Part shown: positions 1-11,800 of the stretch, piece after piece
How positions within the stretch are numbered: position 1 is the first letter of the stretch
How the letters are laid out: each line of letters opens with the position of its first letter
Assembly: GCA_964019135.1 (NCBI GenBank)
Contig: OZ025248.1
Location: 57,033,670 to 57,097,669 of the forward strand
Direction: 5' to 3'
Length of the DNA: 64,000 nucleotides
Source: Arenicola marina
Lineage: Eukaryota; Annelida; Polychaeta; Arenicolidae
The notes under the pieces: generated by a model
Database searches by the model: none
Told to the model about the DNA's origin: nothing
The model's input: only the letters and a program-made list of their open reading frames with translations
Position numbers and translations under genes: made by a program

Positions 1-540
1 CGCCGTGTCTGCTGCCAGCAGTGGAAGTCGCCCGTCCCCACGCGCCTTGGCACTGTGGCTGAGGATTACGGTAACCAGCAAGCGACGTTAAAACTACCAC
101 CGGGGGGCGTTTTGTCGTTTGCGGCGCCGAGTAATCAGCCGTGACGCGTGCTACGCGGCACTGATGGAAGACTAACGGGGCTGAGGGGGGTGGGGGGGGG
201 GGGCTGGGCCTGGGGCTGACTGGGGCTGGGACTGGAGGGAGCTCCAGGCAGCACCAACAACGTGGGATTCTCCTTGTCCAAAGTTAACAGGGCGCCAATG
301 AATCACATGGGCCGCCAAAGCACTGTGAGAATGGCTTGTTTTTCTCCCTCCTATCACAGGTGACTGGACATGGCGGTCACGTGGATGTTGACGCGGAGGC
401 AGCGAGACAGAATGACGGGGAATGGACTCGCTGAGTGGTCAGTGCCTTCCTCGCCAGGTGGCGCCGCTGGTCAAACCCTTCTTCACGGGAAAGGGGCCCC
501 AGGCGGGAAGGCGAGAGCCGGGAAGTAGGGATGGGGCTGC
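1..540. other. unique sequence, no gene recognised
   Basis: No coding frame with family-like content is visible. The stretch has a G-run near 185-203 and is otherwise mixed-composition unique DNA leading into the first G-rich tandem array. Confidence 0.5.
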
Positions 541-830
541 AGGGAGGGTTGGGAGGGGGTGACTACAAGGATGGTGGGGAGGGGGTGACTACAGGGAGGG
601 TGGGGAGGGGGTGACTACAAGGATGGTGGGGACGGGGTCACTAGAGGGAGGGTGGGGAAGGGTTGACTACAGGGAGGGTGGGGAAGGGTTGACTGCAGGG
701 AGGGATGGAGGGGAAGAGTACGGGCAAGGTGGGGAGGGGGTCACTGCAAGAAGGGTGGGGAAGGGGTTGACTTATGGGAAGGTCGTGGAAGGGTTGACTG
801 CAGGGAGGGTTGCAGGGGACAGAGGGGTGA
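541..830. repeat. 26-bp G-rich minisatellite, about 11 degenerate copies
   Basis: The motif TGACTACAAGGATGG and its variants recur every 26 bp (for example at 561, 587, 613, 665, 691). Each is followed by a G-rich half (GTGGGGAGGGGG). Copies diverge toward the right end. The short open frames crossing it are repeat by-products. Confidence 0.85.
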
Positions 831-1510
831 CGTGACACAAACGTGACACAAACAAGGTTTGATGAGGATACGCTCCACACCCTCCAAAAGAACGCCATCG
901 CAACGAGTGGGACAACACCCGCCCTAACGCACCCATTACCCCCCCCCCCCACCCCTCAAAACCTCCACATTCCTAGTCGGTCAAGATTAGCGAATGTCCA
1001 ACGACGCACCTCCCACGTGGCAATGGGCAAAAAAAAATCAATAGTTCGCTATCAGGACATTTCTCATGTGACTGCCTCTCTGCGAAATAATTCTATGGAT
1101 GAACTGGATCAACAGCACGGGGTAAAATACCCCTATCAGCTAAGTCAAGGGACAGCGTGGACAGCCGGGGCCACATTGGTGGGGGTACGAGAGGGCGAGA
1201 CACACGGACCGGGCGGACTGTACAAACAACCGGCCAATTAAAGAGGACGCGGGGCCGTCACCAATTACCCGCCTCAGTGACGTATGTCAATCTCCTCACT
1301 CCATATCTGTGCCACTCGGTGTAATCTCCTTCAACCAACAGGTGGCGCCATTTTAGATTACCACTATCCGCCCCGTTACATTTAAAAAAATTATATTCGC
1401 AGGTACACACGTTTTCGTATTCAATTTTTTCAACATTTCCATCACACTAAGGTTGATATTTTCCCAGTATATCGACACATATAACACATACTGGCGACAT
1501 CCATCACACC
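831..1510. other. unique spacer, no gene recognised
   Basis: Mixed-composition unique DNA with a C10 run near 938 and an AT-rich stretch at about 1375-1500. A 132-codon open frame (843-1241) shows no recognisable domain and low-complexity proline/threonine content, so it is not called. Confidence 0.5.
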
Positions 1511-2257
1511 GTGTCAGTCCCGCCTAGGGGTGGTGGCCCCTGTATCAGTGTCAGTCCCGCCTAGGGGTGGTGGCCCCTGTATCAGTGTCAGTCCCGCCTA
1601 GGGGTGGTGGCCCCTGTATCAGTGTCAGTCCCGCCTAGGGGTGGTGGCCCCTGTATCAGTGTCAGTCCCGCCTAGGGGTGGTGGCCCCTGTATCAGTGTC
1701 AGTCCCGCCTAGGGGTGGTGGCCCCTGTATCAGTGTCAGTCCCGCCTAGGGGTGGTGGCCTCTGTATCAGTGTCAGTCCCGCCTAGGGGTGGTGGCCCCT
1801 GTATCAGTGTCAGTCCCGCCTAGGGGTGGTGGCCCCTGTATCAGTGTCAGTCCCGCCTAAGGGTGGTGGCCCCTGTATCAGTGTCAGTCCCGCCTAGGGG
1901 TGGTGGCCCCTGTATCAGTGTCAGTCCCGCCTAGGGGTGGTGGCCCCTGTATCAGTGTCAGTCCCGCCTAGGGGTGGTGGCCCCTGTATCAGTGTCAGTC
2001 TCGCCTAGGGGTGGTGGCCCCTGTATCAGTGTCAGTCCCGCCTAGGGGTGGTGGCCCCTGTATCAGTGTCAGTCCCGCCTAGGGGTGGTGGCCCCTGTAT
2101 CAGTGTCAGTCCCGCCTAGGGGTGGTGGCCCCTGTATCAGTGTCAGTCCCGCCTAGGGGTGGTGGCCCCTGTATCAGTGTCAGTCCCGCCTAGGGGTGGT
2201 GGCCCCTGTATCAGTGTCAGTCCCGCCTAGGGGTGGTGGCCCCTGTATCAGTGTCAG
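1511..2257. repeat. 37-bp minisatellite, 20 near-identical copies
   Basis: The unit begins GTGTCAGTCCCGCCTAGG and continues through GGTGGTGGCCCCTGTATCA. Twenty full copies plus 7 bp fit 747 bp exactly, so there are no length changes. Only scattered single-base variants are seen. Each unit holds a CCTAGG palindrome and a short inverted repeat (AGGGG/CCCCT around TGGTGG). The near-identity implies recent expansion or strong homogenisation. Confidence 0.97.
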
Positions 2258-2483
2258 GCAGGAAGGCGCACAGACCCGGTATTGATCGGCCCGAGACACA
2301 CTACACCTGACACCATTATTCATACACCTCGCGCCCCATCAGATCGCAAACTCATCACAAGCCATAAAATTCCGGAGAAGACCTTGAGTGTCGAAGGATC
2401 ATTTTACAGCCTGTTTATTTGTCAGTTCGTTGTAGCTCTTCGTAGTCAACCCTTGAACAATTACCATGTGGGGGTAGTCTGGG
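2258..2483. other. short unique spacer between two arrays
   Basis: Unique sequence separating the 37-bp and 40-bp arrays. Nothing recognisable is seen in it. Confidence 0.5.
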
Positions 2484-5400
2484 GTCAACCTCGCGTAAAA
2501 TCCCTCTCTGCGGGCAGACCCCTGTCAACCTCGCGTAAAACCCCTCTCTGCGGGCAGACCGCTGTCAACCCTTCGTAAAACCCCTCTCTGCGGTCAGACC
2601 GCTGTCAACCCTTCGTAAAATCCCTCTCTGCGGGCAGACCCCTGTCAACCCTTCGTAAAACCCCTCTCTGCGGGCAGACCGCTGTCAACCCTTCGTAAAA
2701 CCCCTCTCTGCGGGCAGACCCCTGTCAACCTCGCGTAAAACCCCTCTCTGCGGGCAGACCCCTGTCAACCTCGCGTAAAATCCCTCTCTGCGGGCAGACC
2801 CCTGTCAACCCTCCGTAAAATCCCTCTCTGCGGTAGACCGCTGTCAACCCTTCGTAAAATCCCTCTCTGCGGTAGACCGCTGTCAACCCTTCGTAAAACC
2901 CCTCTCTGCGGGCAGACCGCTGTCAACCCTTCGTAAAACCCCTCTCTGCGGGCAGACCGCTGTCAACCCTTCGTAAAACCCCTCTCTGCGGGCAGACCCC
3001 TGTCAACCCTTCGTAAAATCCCTCTCTGCGGGCAGACCGCTGTCAACCCTTCGTAAAATCCCTCTCTGCGGGCAGACCGCTGTCAACCCTTCGTAAAACC
3101 CCTCTCTGCGGGCAGACCGCTGTCAACCCTTCGTAAAATCCCTCTCTGCGGTAGACCGCTGTCAACCCTTCGTAAAACCCCTGTCTGCGGGCAGACCGCT
3201 GTCAACCCTTCGTAAAATCCCTCTCGGCGGTAGACCGCTGTCAACCCTTCGTAAAACCCCTCCCTGCGGTCAGACCGCTGTCAACCCTTCGTAAAATCCC
3301 TCTCTGCGGTAGACCGCTGTCAACCATTCGTAAAACCCCTCTCTGTGGGCAGACCGCTGTCAACCCTCCGTAAAATCCCTCTCTGCGGGCAGACCGCTGT
3401 CAAGCCTTCGTAAAATCCCTCTCTGCGGGTAGATTGCTGTCAACCTTGCGTAAAATCCCTCTCTGCGGTAGACCGCTGTCAATCTTGCGTAAAACCCCTC
3501 TCTGTGGGTAGACCGTTGTCAACCTTGCGTAAAATCGATCTCTGTGGTAGACCGCTATCAACCATTCACAAACCTCTCTCTGCGGGTAGATCGCTGTCAA
3601 CCCTTCGTAAACTGCCTCTCTGCTGGCAGTCCGCGGTCAACCCTTCGTAACCTCCCTATCTGCCGGCAATTCGTGGTCAACCTTTTGTAAACTCCCTCTC
3701 TGCTGGCAGTCCGCGGTCAACCCTTCGTAAACTCCCTCTCTGCCGGCAGTCCGCGGTCAACCCTTCGTAAACTCCCTCTCTGCCGGCAGTCCGCGGTCAA
3801 CCCTTTGTAAACTCCCTCTCTGCCGGCAGTCCGCGGTCAACCCTCCGTAAACTCCCTCTCTGCCGGCAGTCCGCGGTCAACCCTTTGTAAACTCCCTCTC
3901 TGCCGGTAGTCCGCGGTCAACCCTTCGTAAACTCCCTCTTTGCCGGCAGTCCGCGGTCAACCCTTTGTAAACTCCCTCTCTGCTGGCAGTCCGCGGTCAA
4001 CCCTTCGTAAACTCCCTCTCTGCCGGCAGTCCGCGGTCAACCCTTTGTGAACTCCCTCTCTGCCGGCAGTCCGCGATCAACCCTTTGTAAACTCCCTCTC
4101 TGCTGGCAGTCCGCGGTCAACCCTTTGTAAACTCCCTCTCTGCTGGCAGTCCGCGGTCAACCCTTCGTAAACTCCCTCTCTGCCGGCAGTCCGCGGTCAA
4201 CCCTTTGTGAACTCCCTCTCTGCCGGCAGTCCGCGATCAACCCTTTGTAAACTCCCTCTCTGCCGGCAGTCCGCGGTCAACCCTTTGTAACCTCCCTCTC
4301 TGCTGGTAGTCCGCGGTCAACCCTTTGTAACCTCCCTCTGCTGGCAGTCCGCGGTCAACCCTTTGTAAACTCCCTCTGCTGGCAGTCCGCTGTCAACCCT
4401 TTGTAAACTCCCTCTCTGCTGGCAGTCCGCGGTCAACCCTTTGTAAACTCCCTCTGCTGGCAGTCCGCGGTCAACCCTTTGTAAACTCCCTCTCTGCCGG
4501 CAGTCCGCGGTCAACCCTTCGTAAACTCCCTCTCTGCCGGCAGTCCGCGGTCAACCCTTTGTAAACTCCCTCTCTGCCGGCAGTCCGCGGTCAACCCTTC
4601 GTAAACTCCCTCTTTGCCGGCAGTCCGCGGTCAACCCTTTGTAAACTCCCTCTCTGCTGGCAGTCCGCGGTCAACCCTTCGTAAACTCCCTCTCTGCCGG
4701 CAGTCCGCGGTCAACCCTTTGTGAACTCCCTCTCTGCCGGCAGTCCGCGATCAACCCTTTGTAAACTCCCTCTCTGCTGGCAGTCCGCGGTCAACCCTTT
4801 GTAAACTCCCTCTCTGCTGGCAGTCCGCGGTCAACCCTTCGTAAACTCCCTCTCTGCCGGCAGTCCGCGGTCAACCCTTTGTGAACTCCCTCTCTGCCGG
4901 CAGTCCGCGATCAACCCTTTGTAAACTCCCTCTCTGCCGGCAGTCCGCGGTCAACCCTTTGTAACCTCCCTCTCTGCTGGCAGTCCGCGGTCAACCCTTT
5001 GTAACCTTCCTCTGCTGGCAGTCCGCGGTCAACCCTTTGTAAACTCCCTCTGCTGGCAGTCCGCTGTCAACCCTTTGTAAACTCCCTCTCTGCTGGCAGT
5101 CCGCGGTCAACCCTTTGTAAACTCCCTCTGCTGGCAGTCCGCGGTCAACCCTTCGTAAACTCCCTCTCTGCCGGCAGTCCGCGGTCAACCCTTTGTAAAC
5201 TCCCTCTCTGCCGGCAGTCCGCGGTCAACCCTTTGTAAACTCCCTCTCTGCTGGCAGTCCGCGGTCAACCCTTCGTAAACTCCCTCTCTGCCGGCAGTCC
5301 GCGGTCAACCCTTTGTGAACTCCCTCTCTGCCGGCAGTCCGCCATCAACCCTTTGTAAACTCCCTCTCTGCTGGCAGTCCGCGGTCAACCCTTTGTAAAC

Positions 5401-6810
5401 TCCCTCTCTGCTGGCAGTCCGCGGTCAACCCTTCGTAAACTCCCTCTCTGCCGGCAGTCCGCGGTCAACCCTTTGTGAACTCCCTCTCTGCCGGCAGTCC
5501 GCGATCAACCCTTTGTAAACTCCCTCTCTGCCGGCAGTCCGCGGTCAACCCTTTGTAACCTCCCTCTCTGCTGGCAGTCCGCGGTCAACCCTTTGTAACC
5601 TCCCTCTGCTGGCAGTCCGCGGTCAACCCTTTGTAAACTCCCTCTGCTGGCAGTCCGCTGTCAACCCTTTGTAAACTCCCTCTCTGCTGGCAGTCCGCGG
5701 TCAACCCTTTGTAAACTCCCTCTGCTGGCAGTCCGCGGTCAACCCTTTGTAAACTCCCTCTCTGCCGGCAGTCCGCGGTCAACCCTTCGTAAACTCCCTC
5801 TCTGCCGGCAGTCCGCGGTCAACCCTTCGTAAACTCCCTCTTTGCTGGCAGTCCGCGGTCAACCCTTCGTAAACTCCCTCTCTGCCGGCAGTCCGCGGTC
5901 AACCCTTTGTGAACTCCCTCTCCGCCGGCAGTCCGCGATCAACCCTTTGTAAACTCCCTCTCTGCTGGCAGTCCGCGGTCAACCCTTTGTAAACTCCCTC
6001 TCTGCTGGCAGTCCGCGGTCAACCCTTCGTAAACTCCCTCTCTGCCGGCAGTCCGCGGTCAACCCTTTGTGAACTCCCTCTCTGCCGGCAGTCCGCGATC
6101 AACCCTTTGTAAACTCCCTCTCTGCCGGCAGTCCGCGGTCAACCCTTTGTAACCTCCCTCTCTGCTGGCAGTCCGCGGTCAACCCTTTGTAACCTTCCTC
6201 TGCTGGCAGTCCGCGGTCAACCCTTTGTAAACTCCCTCTGCTGGCAGTCCGCTGTCAACCCTTTGTAAACTCCCTCTCTGCTGGCAGTCCGCGGTCAACC
6301 CTTTGTAAACTCCCTCTGCTGGCAGTCCGCGGTCAACCCTTTGTAAACTCCCTCTGCCGGCAGTCCGCGGTCAACTCTTTGTCAACTCCCTCTCTGCCGG
6401 CAGTCCGCGGTCAACCCTTTGTAAACTCCCTCTCTGCCGGCAGTCCGCAGTCAACCCTTCGTAAACTCCCTCTCTGCTGGCAATCCGCGGTCAACCCTTC
6501 GTAAACTCCCTCTCTGCCGGCAGTCCGCAGTCAACCCTTCGTAACCTTCCTCTCTGCTGGCAGTCCGCGGTCAACCCTTCGTAAACTCCCTCTCTGCTGG
6601 CAGTCCGCGGTCAACCCTTCGTAAACTCCCTCTCTGCCGGCAGTCCGCGGTCAACCCTTTGTAAACTCCCTCTCTGCCGGCAGTCCGCGGTCAACCCTTT
6701 GTAAACTCCCTCTCTGCTGGCAGTCCGCGGTCAAGCCTTCGTAAACTCCCTCTCTGCCGGCAGTCCGCGGTCAACCCTTTGTAAACTCCCTCTCTGCTGG
6801 CAGTCCGCGG
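2484..6810. repeat. 40-bp minisatellite, about 108 copies in two subfamilies
   Basis: The left block (2484 to about 3597) has units of the type GTCAACCCTTCGTAAAA + CCCCTCTCTGCGGGCAGACC. The right block (about 3597-6810) has GTCAACCCTTTGTAAACTCC + CTCTCTGCCGGCAGTCCGCG. Diverged junction copies lie at about 3400-3600. The right block has a higher-order repeat: a cluster with shortened units (CCCTCTGCTGG) recurs at 4317, 4991, 5585 and 6179, so the spacings are 674, 594 and 594 bp. The array stops at an abrupt junction 56 bp before an assembly gap, so its true length is uncertain. Confidence 0.97.
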
Positions 6811-6866
6811 TTTATTCCCGGGCGCGGCCGGCTCTGGCTGTCCACAGGGCAGCCGGCCAGGCAATC

Positions 6867-7066
6867 NNNNNNNNNNNNNNNNNNNNNNNNNNNNNNNNNN
6901 NNNNNNNNNNNNNNNNNNNNNNNNNNNNNNNNNNNNNNNNNNNNNNNNNNNNNNNNNNNNNNNNNNNNNNNNNNNNNNNNNNNNNNNNNNNNNNNNNNNN
7001 NNNNNNNNNNNNNNNNNNNNNNNNNNNNNNNNNNNNNNNNNNNNNNNNNNNNNNNNNNNNNNNNNN
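6867..7066. other. assembly gap of exactly 200 N
   Basis: A run of 200 undetermined bases. The round number suggests a placeholder, not a measured length. Just left of it lies a 7-bp inverted repeat, GCCGGCT (6827-6833) with AGCCGGC (6851-6857). Frames that cross the N run have no meaning. Confidence 0.99.
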
Positions 7067-8111
7067 GCGCTCACACGCTTCAGTAATGTACACACTACAC
7101 GCGACTCCTCGTAATTTACGCGTCGTCCAGAATCTCGTTATTTAGATTGCAGCCACGGCAAATTTTAATCACAACACTTTGCCGACATTGAGGAATCGGC
7201 CGCCACCATCCGTGCGAGCAAACACGGGGTCCCCCGCCGGCCCACCGCCGGACCCGTCCCATTCCTCCCCTCGTATTCAAATCTGTGCTCCTGACTCCAC
7301 CCCCTCCCTCCCCGGGCCACCCACCTGACCCCCCCCCCCCCTCCCCCTCCCACAGAGTCCGCTCCGACTGGGTCCGCCCCGACTGGGTCCGCTCCCACTC
7401 TGCCTCAGCCCCTATTAGGCAACCTTCAAAGGCATTGTTAGGGGGGCCGAGGTCTGGCGGCTAGCCGACTGATTGATCCTGGAAGCCGTCTAACCAGTCC
7501 CATCCAAGGCCAGGCAAATTGTGGCCTCTGATTAATGGAGGTCGTTAACGAGCCAACTTGTTTGGTTTTCGCTTAATTCAGCCGCACACAGTGCTAGCCC
7601 CTCACCCCCCCCACCCCTCTCACACACACACACAGACAGTACCCCACCTCATGCACACCCAGTACCTCCCCTCCCCACACAGTATCCCTCCCCCCCCACA
7701 CATATCACGTGGTTACCACAGCGTGGCGGACAGCACTCGGGTAGTTGGTGTGTGTAGGGGGGGGGGGGGGAGGGGGATATCAGAAGACCAAAAGCTGCGC
7801 GGTGAGGTCGGGAGAAAACAAGGCGTGAGGTGTGTTGACGGGGCAACGTCCAGTTGCAGGGGTCACTAAGAGGAGAGGATGGGGAGGGGGGGATTTGGGA
7901 CAATGGGGGAGAAGTGCACGCGGCTTGGCCGGTGGTAAGCCATACAAGGCGGACTGGGAAGGACTTCCTTGCTGTAACCAGGCGGGATAATTAAGCGGCA
8001 ACGTGCGCTACTGCACGGTATCAATTGTCGGTGACACTGGCGAGCGTTGCCACCCCCCCCCCCCCACCCTCACACCCAGAGCAGTGGCGTGACCACGGAC
8101 CCGCTAAGAAA
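7067..8111. other. unique sequence with homopolymer and CA runs
   Basis: No gene recognised. It contains a C-run near 7328, a CA microsatellite near 7617-7636, a G13 run near 7750 and a C-run near 8051. Short open frames here are dominated by these runs. Confidence 0.5.
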
Positions 8112-8588
8112 TGAACCTGGCCACTTCAGCAGAACGGCGGAAAAGGGAGAACGCGCGCAACCAGGTAACTTCAGCGGAACGGCGGGAAGGGGAGAACGCG
8201 GGGAACCAGGTCACTTCAGCGGAGCGGCGGGAAAGGGAGAACGCGCGGAACCAGGCCACTTCAGCGGAACGGCGGGAAAGGGAGAACGCGGGGAACCAGG
8301 TCACTTCAGCGGAACGGCGGGAAAGGGAGAACGCGCGCAACCAGGTCACTTCAGCGGAACGGCGGGAAGGGGAGAACGCGGGGAACCAGGTCACTTCAGC
8401 GGAGCGGCGGGAAAGGGAGAACGCGCGGAACCAGGCCACTTCAGCGGAACGGCGGGAAAGGGAGAACGCGGGGAACCAGGTCACTTCAGCGGAACGGCGG
8501 GAAAGGGAGAACGCGGGGAACCAGGTCACTTCAGCGGAACGGCGGGAAGGGGAGAACGCGGGGAACCAGGTCACTTCAGCGGGGGGGT
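8112..8588. repeat. 45-bp minisatellite, about 10.5 copies
   Basis: The unit contains CACTTCAGCGGAACGGCGGG followed by AAAGGGAGAACGCG and GGAACCAGG. Variants (GAGCGG, CGCGCGGAACC) recur 180 bp apart, for example at 8221 and 8401, so a four-unit block has been duplicated. Because 45 is a multiple of three, frames stay open on both strands. Confidence 0.95.
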
Positions 8589-8804
8589 GGAGCCATGGAG
8601 CCACAAACAGTGGACTGGCGAGAGGGGGTGGAGCAATGGAGCCACAAACACTTCTCCGTACAGTGTCACAATATACGTCACTTGCTCCGGCGGGTTTTAA
8701 TATGTAAATTTTCCGTCCATATCCCGATTAGATTGGACGTATCAACATGTGGCACGTGGTTTTTCGTGAAGAAGGCAGTTGCTGGATAGAAAGTGAATTA
8801 GCCC

Positions 8805-11800
8805 TGCGGCGGCGGGGCTTCCCACTGCCGCGGTGTAGTGGACGAGGACTGTAGCGGTGGCGGGGCTTGCCACTGCCGCGGTGTAATGGGCGAGGACTGT
8901 AGCGGTGGCGGGGCTTCCCACTGCCGCGGTGTAGTGGGCGAGGACTGTAGCGGTGGCGGGGCTTCCCACTGCCGCGGTGTAGTGGGCGAGGACTGTAGCG
9001 GTGGCGGGGCTTGCCACTGCCGCGGTGTAATGGGCGAGGACTGTAGCGGTGGCGGGGCTTGCCACTGCCGCGGTGTAGTGGGCGAGGACTGCAGCGGTGG
9101 CGGGGCTTGCCACTGCCGCGGTGTAGTGGGCGAGGACTGTAGCGGTGGCGGGGCTTGCCACTGCCGCGGTGTAGTGGGCGAGGACTGTAGCGGTGGCAGG
9201 GCTTGCCACTGCCGCGGTGTAATGGGCGAGGACTGTAGCGGTGGCGGGGCTTGCCACTGCCGCGGTGTAATGGGCGAGGACTGTAGCGGTGGCGGGGCTT
9301 GCCACTGCCGCGGTGTAGTGGGCGAGGACTGTAGCGGTGGCGGGGCTTGCCACTGCCGCGGTGTAATGGGCGAGGACTGTAGCGGTGGCGGGGCTTGCCA
9401 CTGCCGCGGTGTAGTGGGCGAGGACTGTAGCGGTGGTGGGGCTTGCCACTGCCGCGGTGTAATGGGCGAGGACTGTAGCGGTGGCGGGGCTTGCCACTGC
9501 CGCGGTGTAGTGGGCGAGGACTGTAGCGGTGGTGGGGCTTGCCACTGCCGCGGTGTATTGGGCGAGGACTGTAGCGGTGGCGGGGCTTGCCACTGCCGCG
9601 GTGTAATGGGCGAGGACTGTAGCGGTGGCAGGGCTTGCCACTGCCGCGGTGTAATGGGCGAGGACTGTAGCGGTGGCGGGGCTTGCCACTGCCGCGGTGT
9701 AATGGGCGAGGACTGTAGCGGTGGCGGGGCTTGCCACTGCCGCGGTGTAGTGGGCGAGGACTGTAGCGGTGGCGGGGCTTGCCACTGCCGCGGTGTAATG
9801 GGCGAGGACTGTAGCGGTGGCGGGGCTTGCCACTGCCGCGGTGTAGTGGGCGAGGACTGTAGCGGTGGCGGGGCTTGCCACTGCCGCGGTGTAGTGGGCG
9901 AGGACTGTAGCGGTGGCGGGGCTTGCCACTGCCGCGGTGTAATGGGCGAGGACTGTAGCGGTGGCGGGGCTTCCCACTGCCGCGGTGTAATGGGCGAGGA
10001 CTGTAGCGGTGGCGGGGCTTCCCACTGCCGCGGTGTAATGGGCGAGGACTGTAGCGGTGGCGGGGCTTGCCACTGCCGCGGTGTAATGGGCGAGGACTGT
10101 AGCGGTGGCGGGGCTTGCCACTGCCGCGGTGTAATGGGCGAGGACTGTAGCGGTGGCGGGGCTTGCCACTGCCGCGGTGTAGTGGGCGAGGACTGTAGCG
10201 GTGGCGGGGCTTGCCACTGCCGCGGTGTAATGGGCGAGGACTGTAGCGGTGGCGGGGCTTGCCACTGCCGCGGTGTAGTGGGCGAGGACTGTAGCGGTGG
10301 CGGGGCTTGCCACTGCCGCGGTGTAATGGGCGAGGACTGTAGCGGTGGCGGGGCTTGCCACTGCCGCGGTGTAATGGGCGAGGACTGTAGCGGTGGCGGG
10401 GCTTGCCACTGCCGCGGTGTAATGGGTGAGGACTGTAGCGGTGGCGGGGCTTGCCACTGCCGCGGTGTAATGGGCGAGGACTGTAGCGGTGGCGGGGCTT
10501 GCCACTGCCGCGGTGTAATGGGCGAGGACTGTAGCGGTGACGGGGCTTGCCACTGCCGCGGTGTAATGGGCGAGGACTGTAGCGGTGGCGGGGCTTGCCA
10601 CTGCCGCGGTGTAATGGGCGAGGACTGTAGCGGTGACGGGGCTTGCCACTGCCGCGGTGTAGTGGGCGAGGACTGTAGCGGTGGCGGGGCTTGCCACTGC
10701 CGCGGTGTAATGGGCGAGGACTGTAGCGGTGGCGGGGCTTGCCACTGCCGCGGTGTAGTGGGCGAGGACTGTAGCGGTGGCGGGGCTTGCCACTGCCGCG
10801 GTGTAATGGGCGAGGACTGTAGCGGTGGCGGGGCTTGCCACTGCCGCGGTGTAGTGGGCGAGGACTGTAGCGGTGGCGGGGCTTGCCACTGCCGCGGTGT
10901 AATGGGCGAGGACTGTAGCGGTGGCGGGGCTTGCCACTGCCGCGGTGTAATGGGCGAGGACTGTAGCGGTGGCGGGGCTTGCCACTGCCGCGGTGTAATG
11001 GGTGAGGACTGTAGCGGTGGCGGGGCTTGCCACTGCCGCGGTGTAATGGGCGAGGACTGTAGCGGTGGCGGGGCTTGCCACTGCCGCGGTGTAATGGGCG
11101 AGGACTGTAGCGGTGACGGGGCTTGCCACTGCCGCGGTGTAATGGGCGAGGACTGTAGCGGTGGCGGGGCTTGCCACTGCCGCGGTGTAATGGGCGAGGA
11201 CTGTAGCGGTGGCGGGGCTTGCCACTGCCGCGGTGTAATGAGCGAGGACTGTAGCGGTGGCGGGGCTTGCCACTGCCGCGGTGTATTGGGCGAGGACTGT
11301 AGCGGTGGCGGGGCTTGCCACTGCCGCGGTGTAATGGGCGAGGACTGTAGCGGTGGCGGGGCTTGCCACTGCCGCGGTGTAATGAGCGAGGACTGTAGCG
11401 GTGGCGGGGCTTGCCACTGCCGCGGTGTAGTGGGCGAGGACTGTAGCGGTGGCGGGGCTTGCCACTGCCGCGGTGTAATGAGCGAGGACTGTAGCGGTGG
11501 CGGGGCTTGCCACTGCCGCGGTGTAGTGGGCGAGGACTGTAGCGGTGGCGGGGCTTGCCACTGCCGCGGTGTAATGGGCGAGGACTGTAGCGGTGACGGG
11601 GCTTGCCACTGCCGCGGTGTAATGAGCGAGGACTGTAGCGGTGGCGGGGCTTGCCACTGCCGCGGTGTAGTGGGCGAGGACTGTAGCGGTGGCGGGGCTT
11701 GCCACTGCCGCGGTGTAATGGGCGAGGACTGTAGCGGTGGCGGGGCTTGCCACTGCCGCGGTGTAATGAGCGAGGACTGTAGCGGTGGCGGGGCTTGCCA

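Noticed and set aside
1511-2257. Possible CRISPR array
   Set aside because: The repeats are head-to-tail with no unique spacers, and the context is animal DNA. The same applies to all other arrays.
8047-8707. Frames of 166-217 codons over the 45-bp array
   Set aside because: This is repeat periodicity with frames open on both strands.
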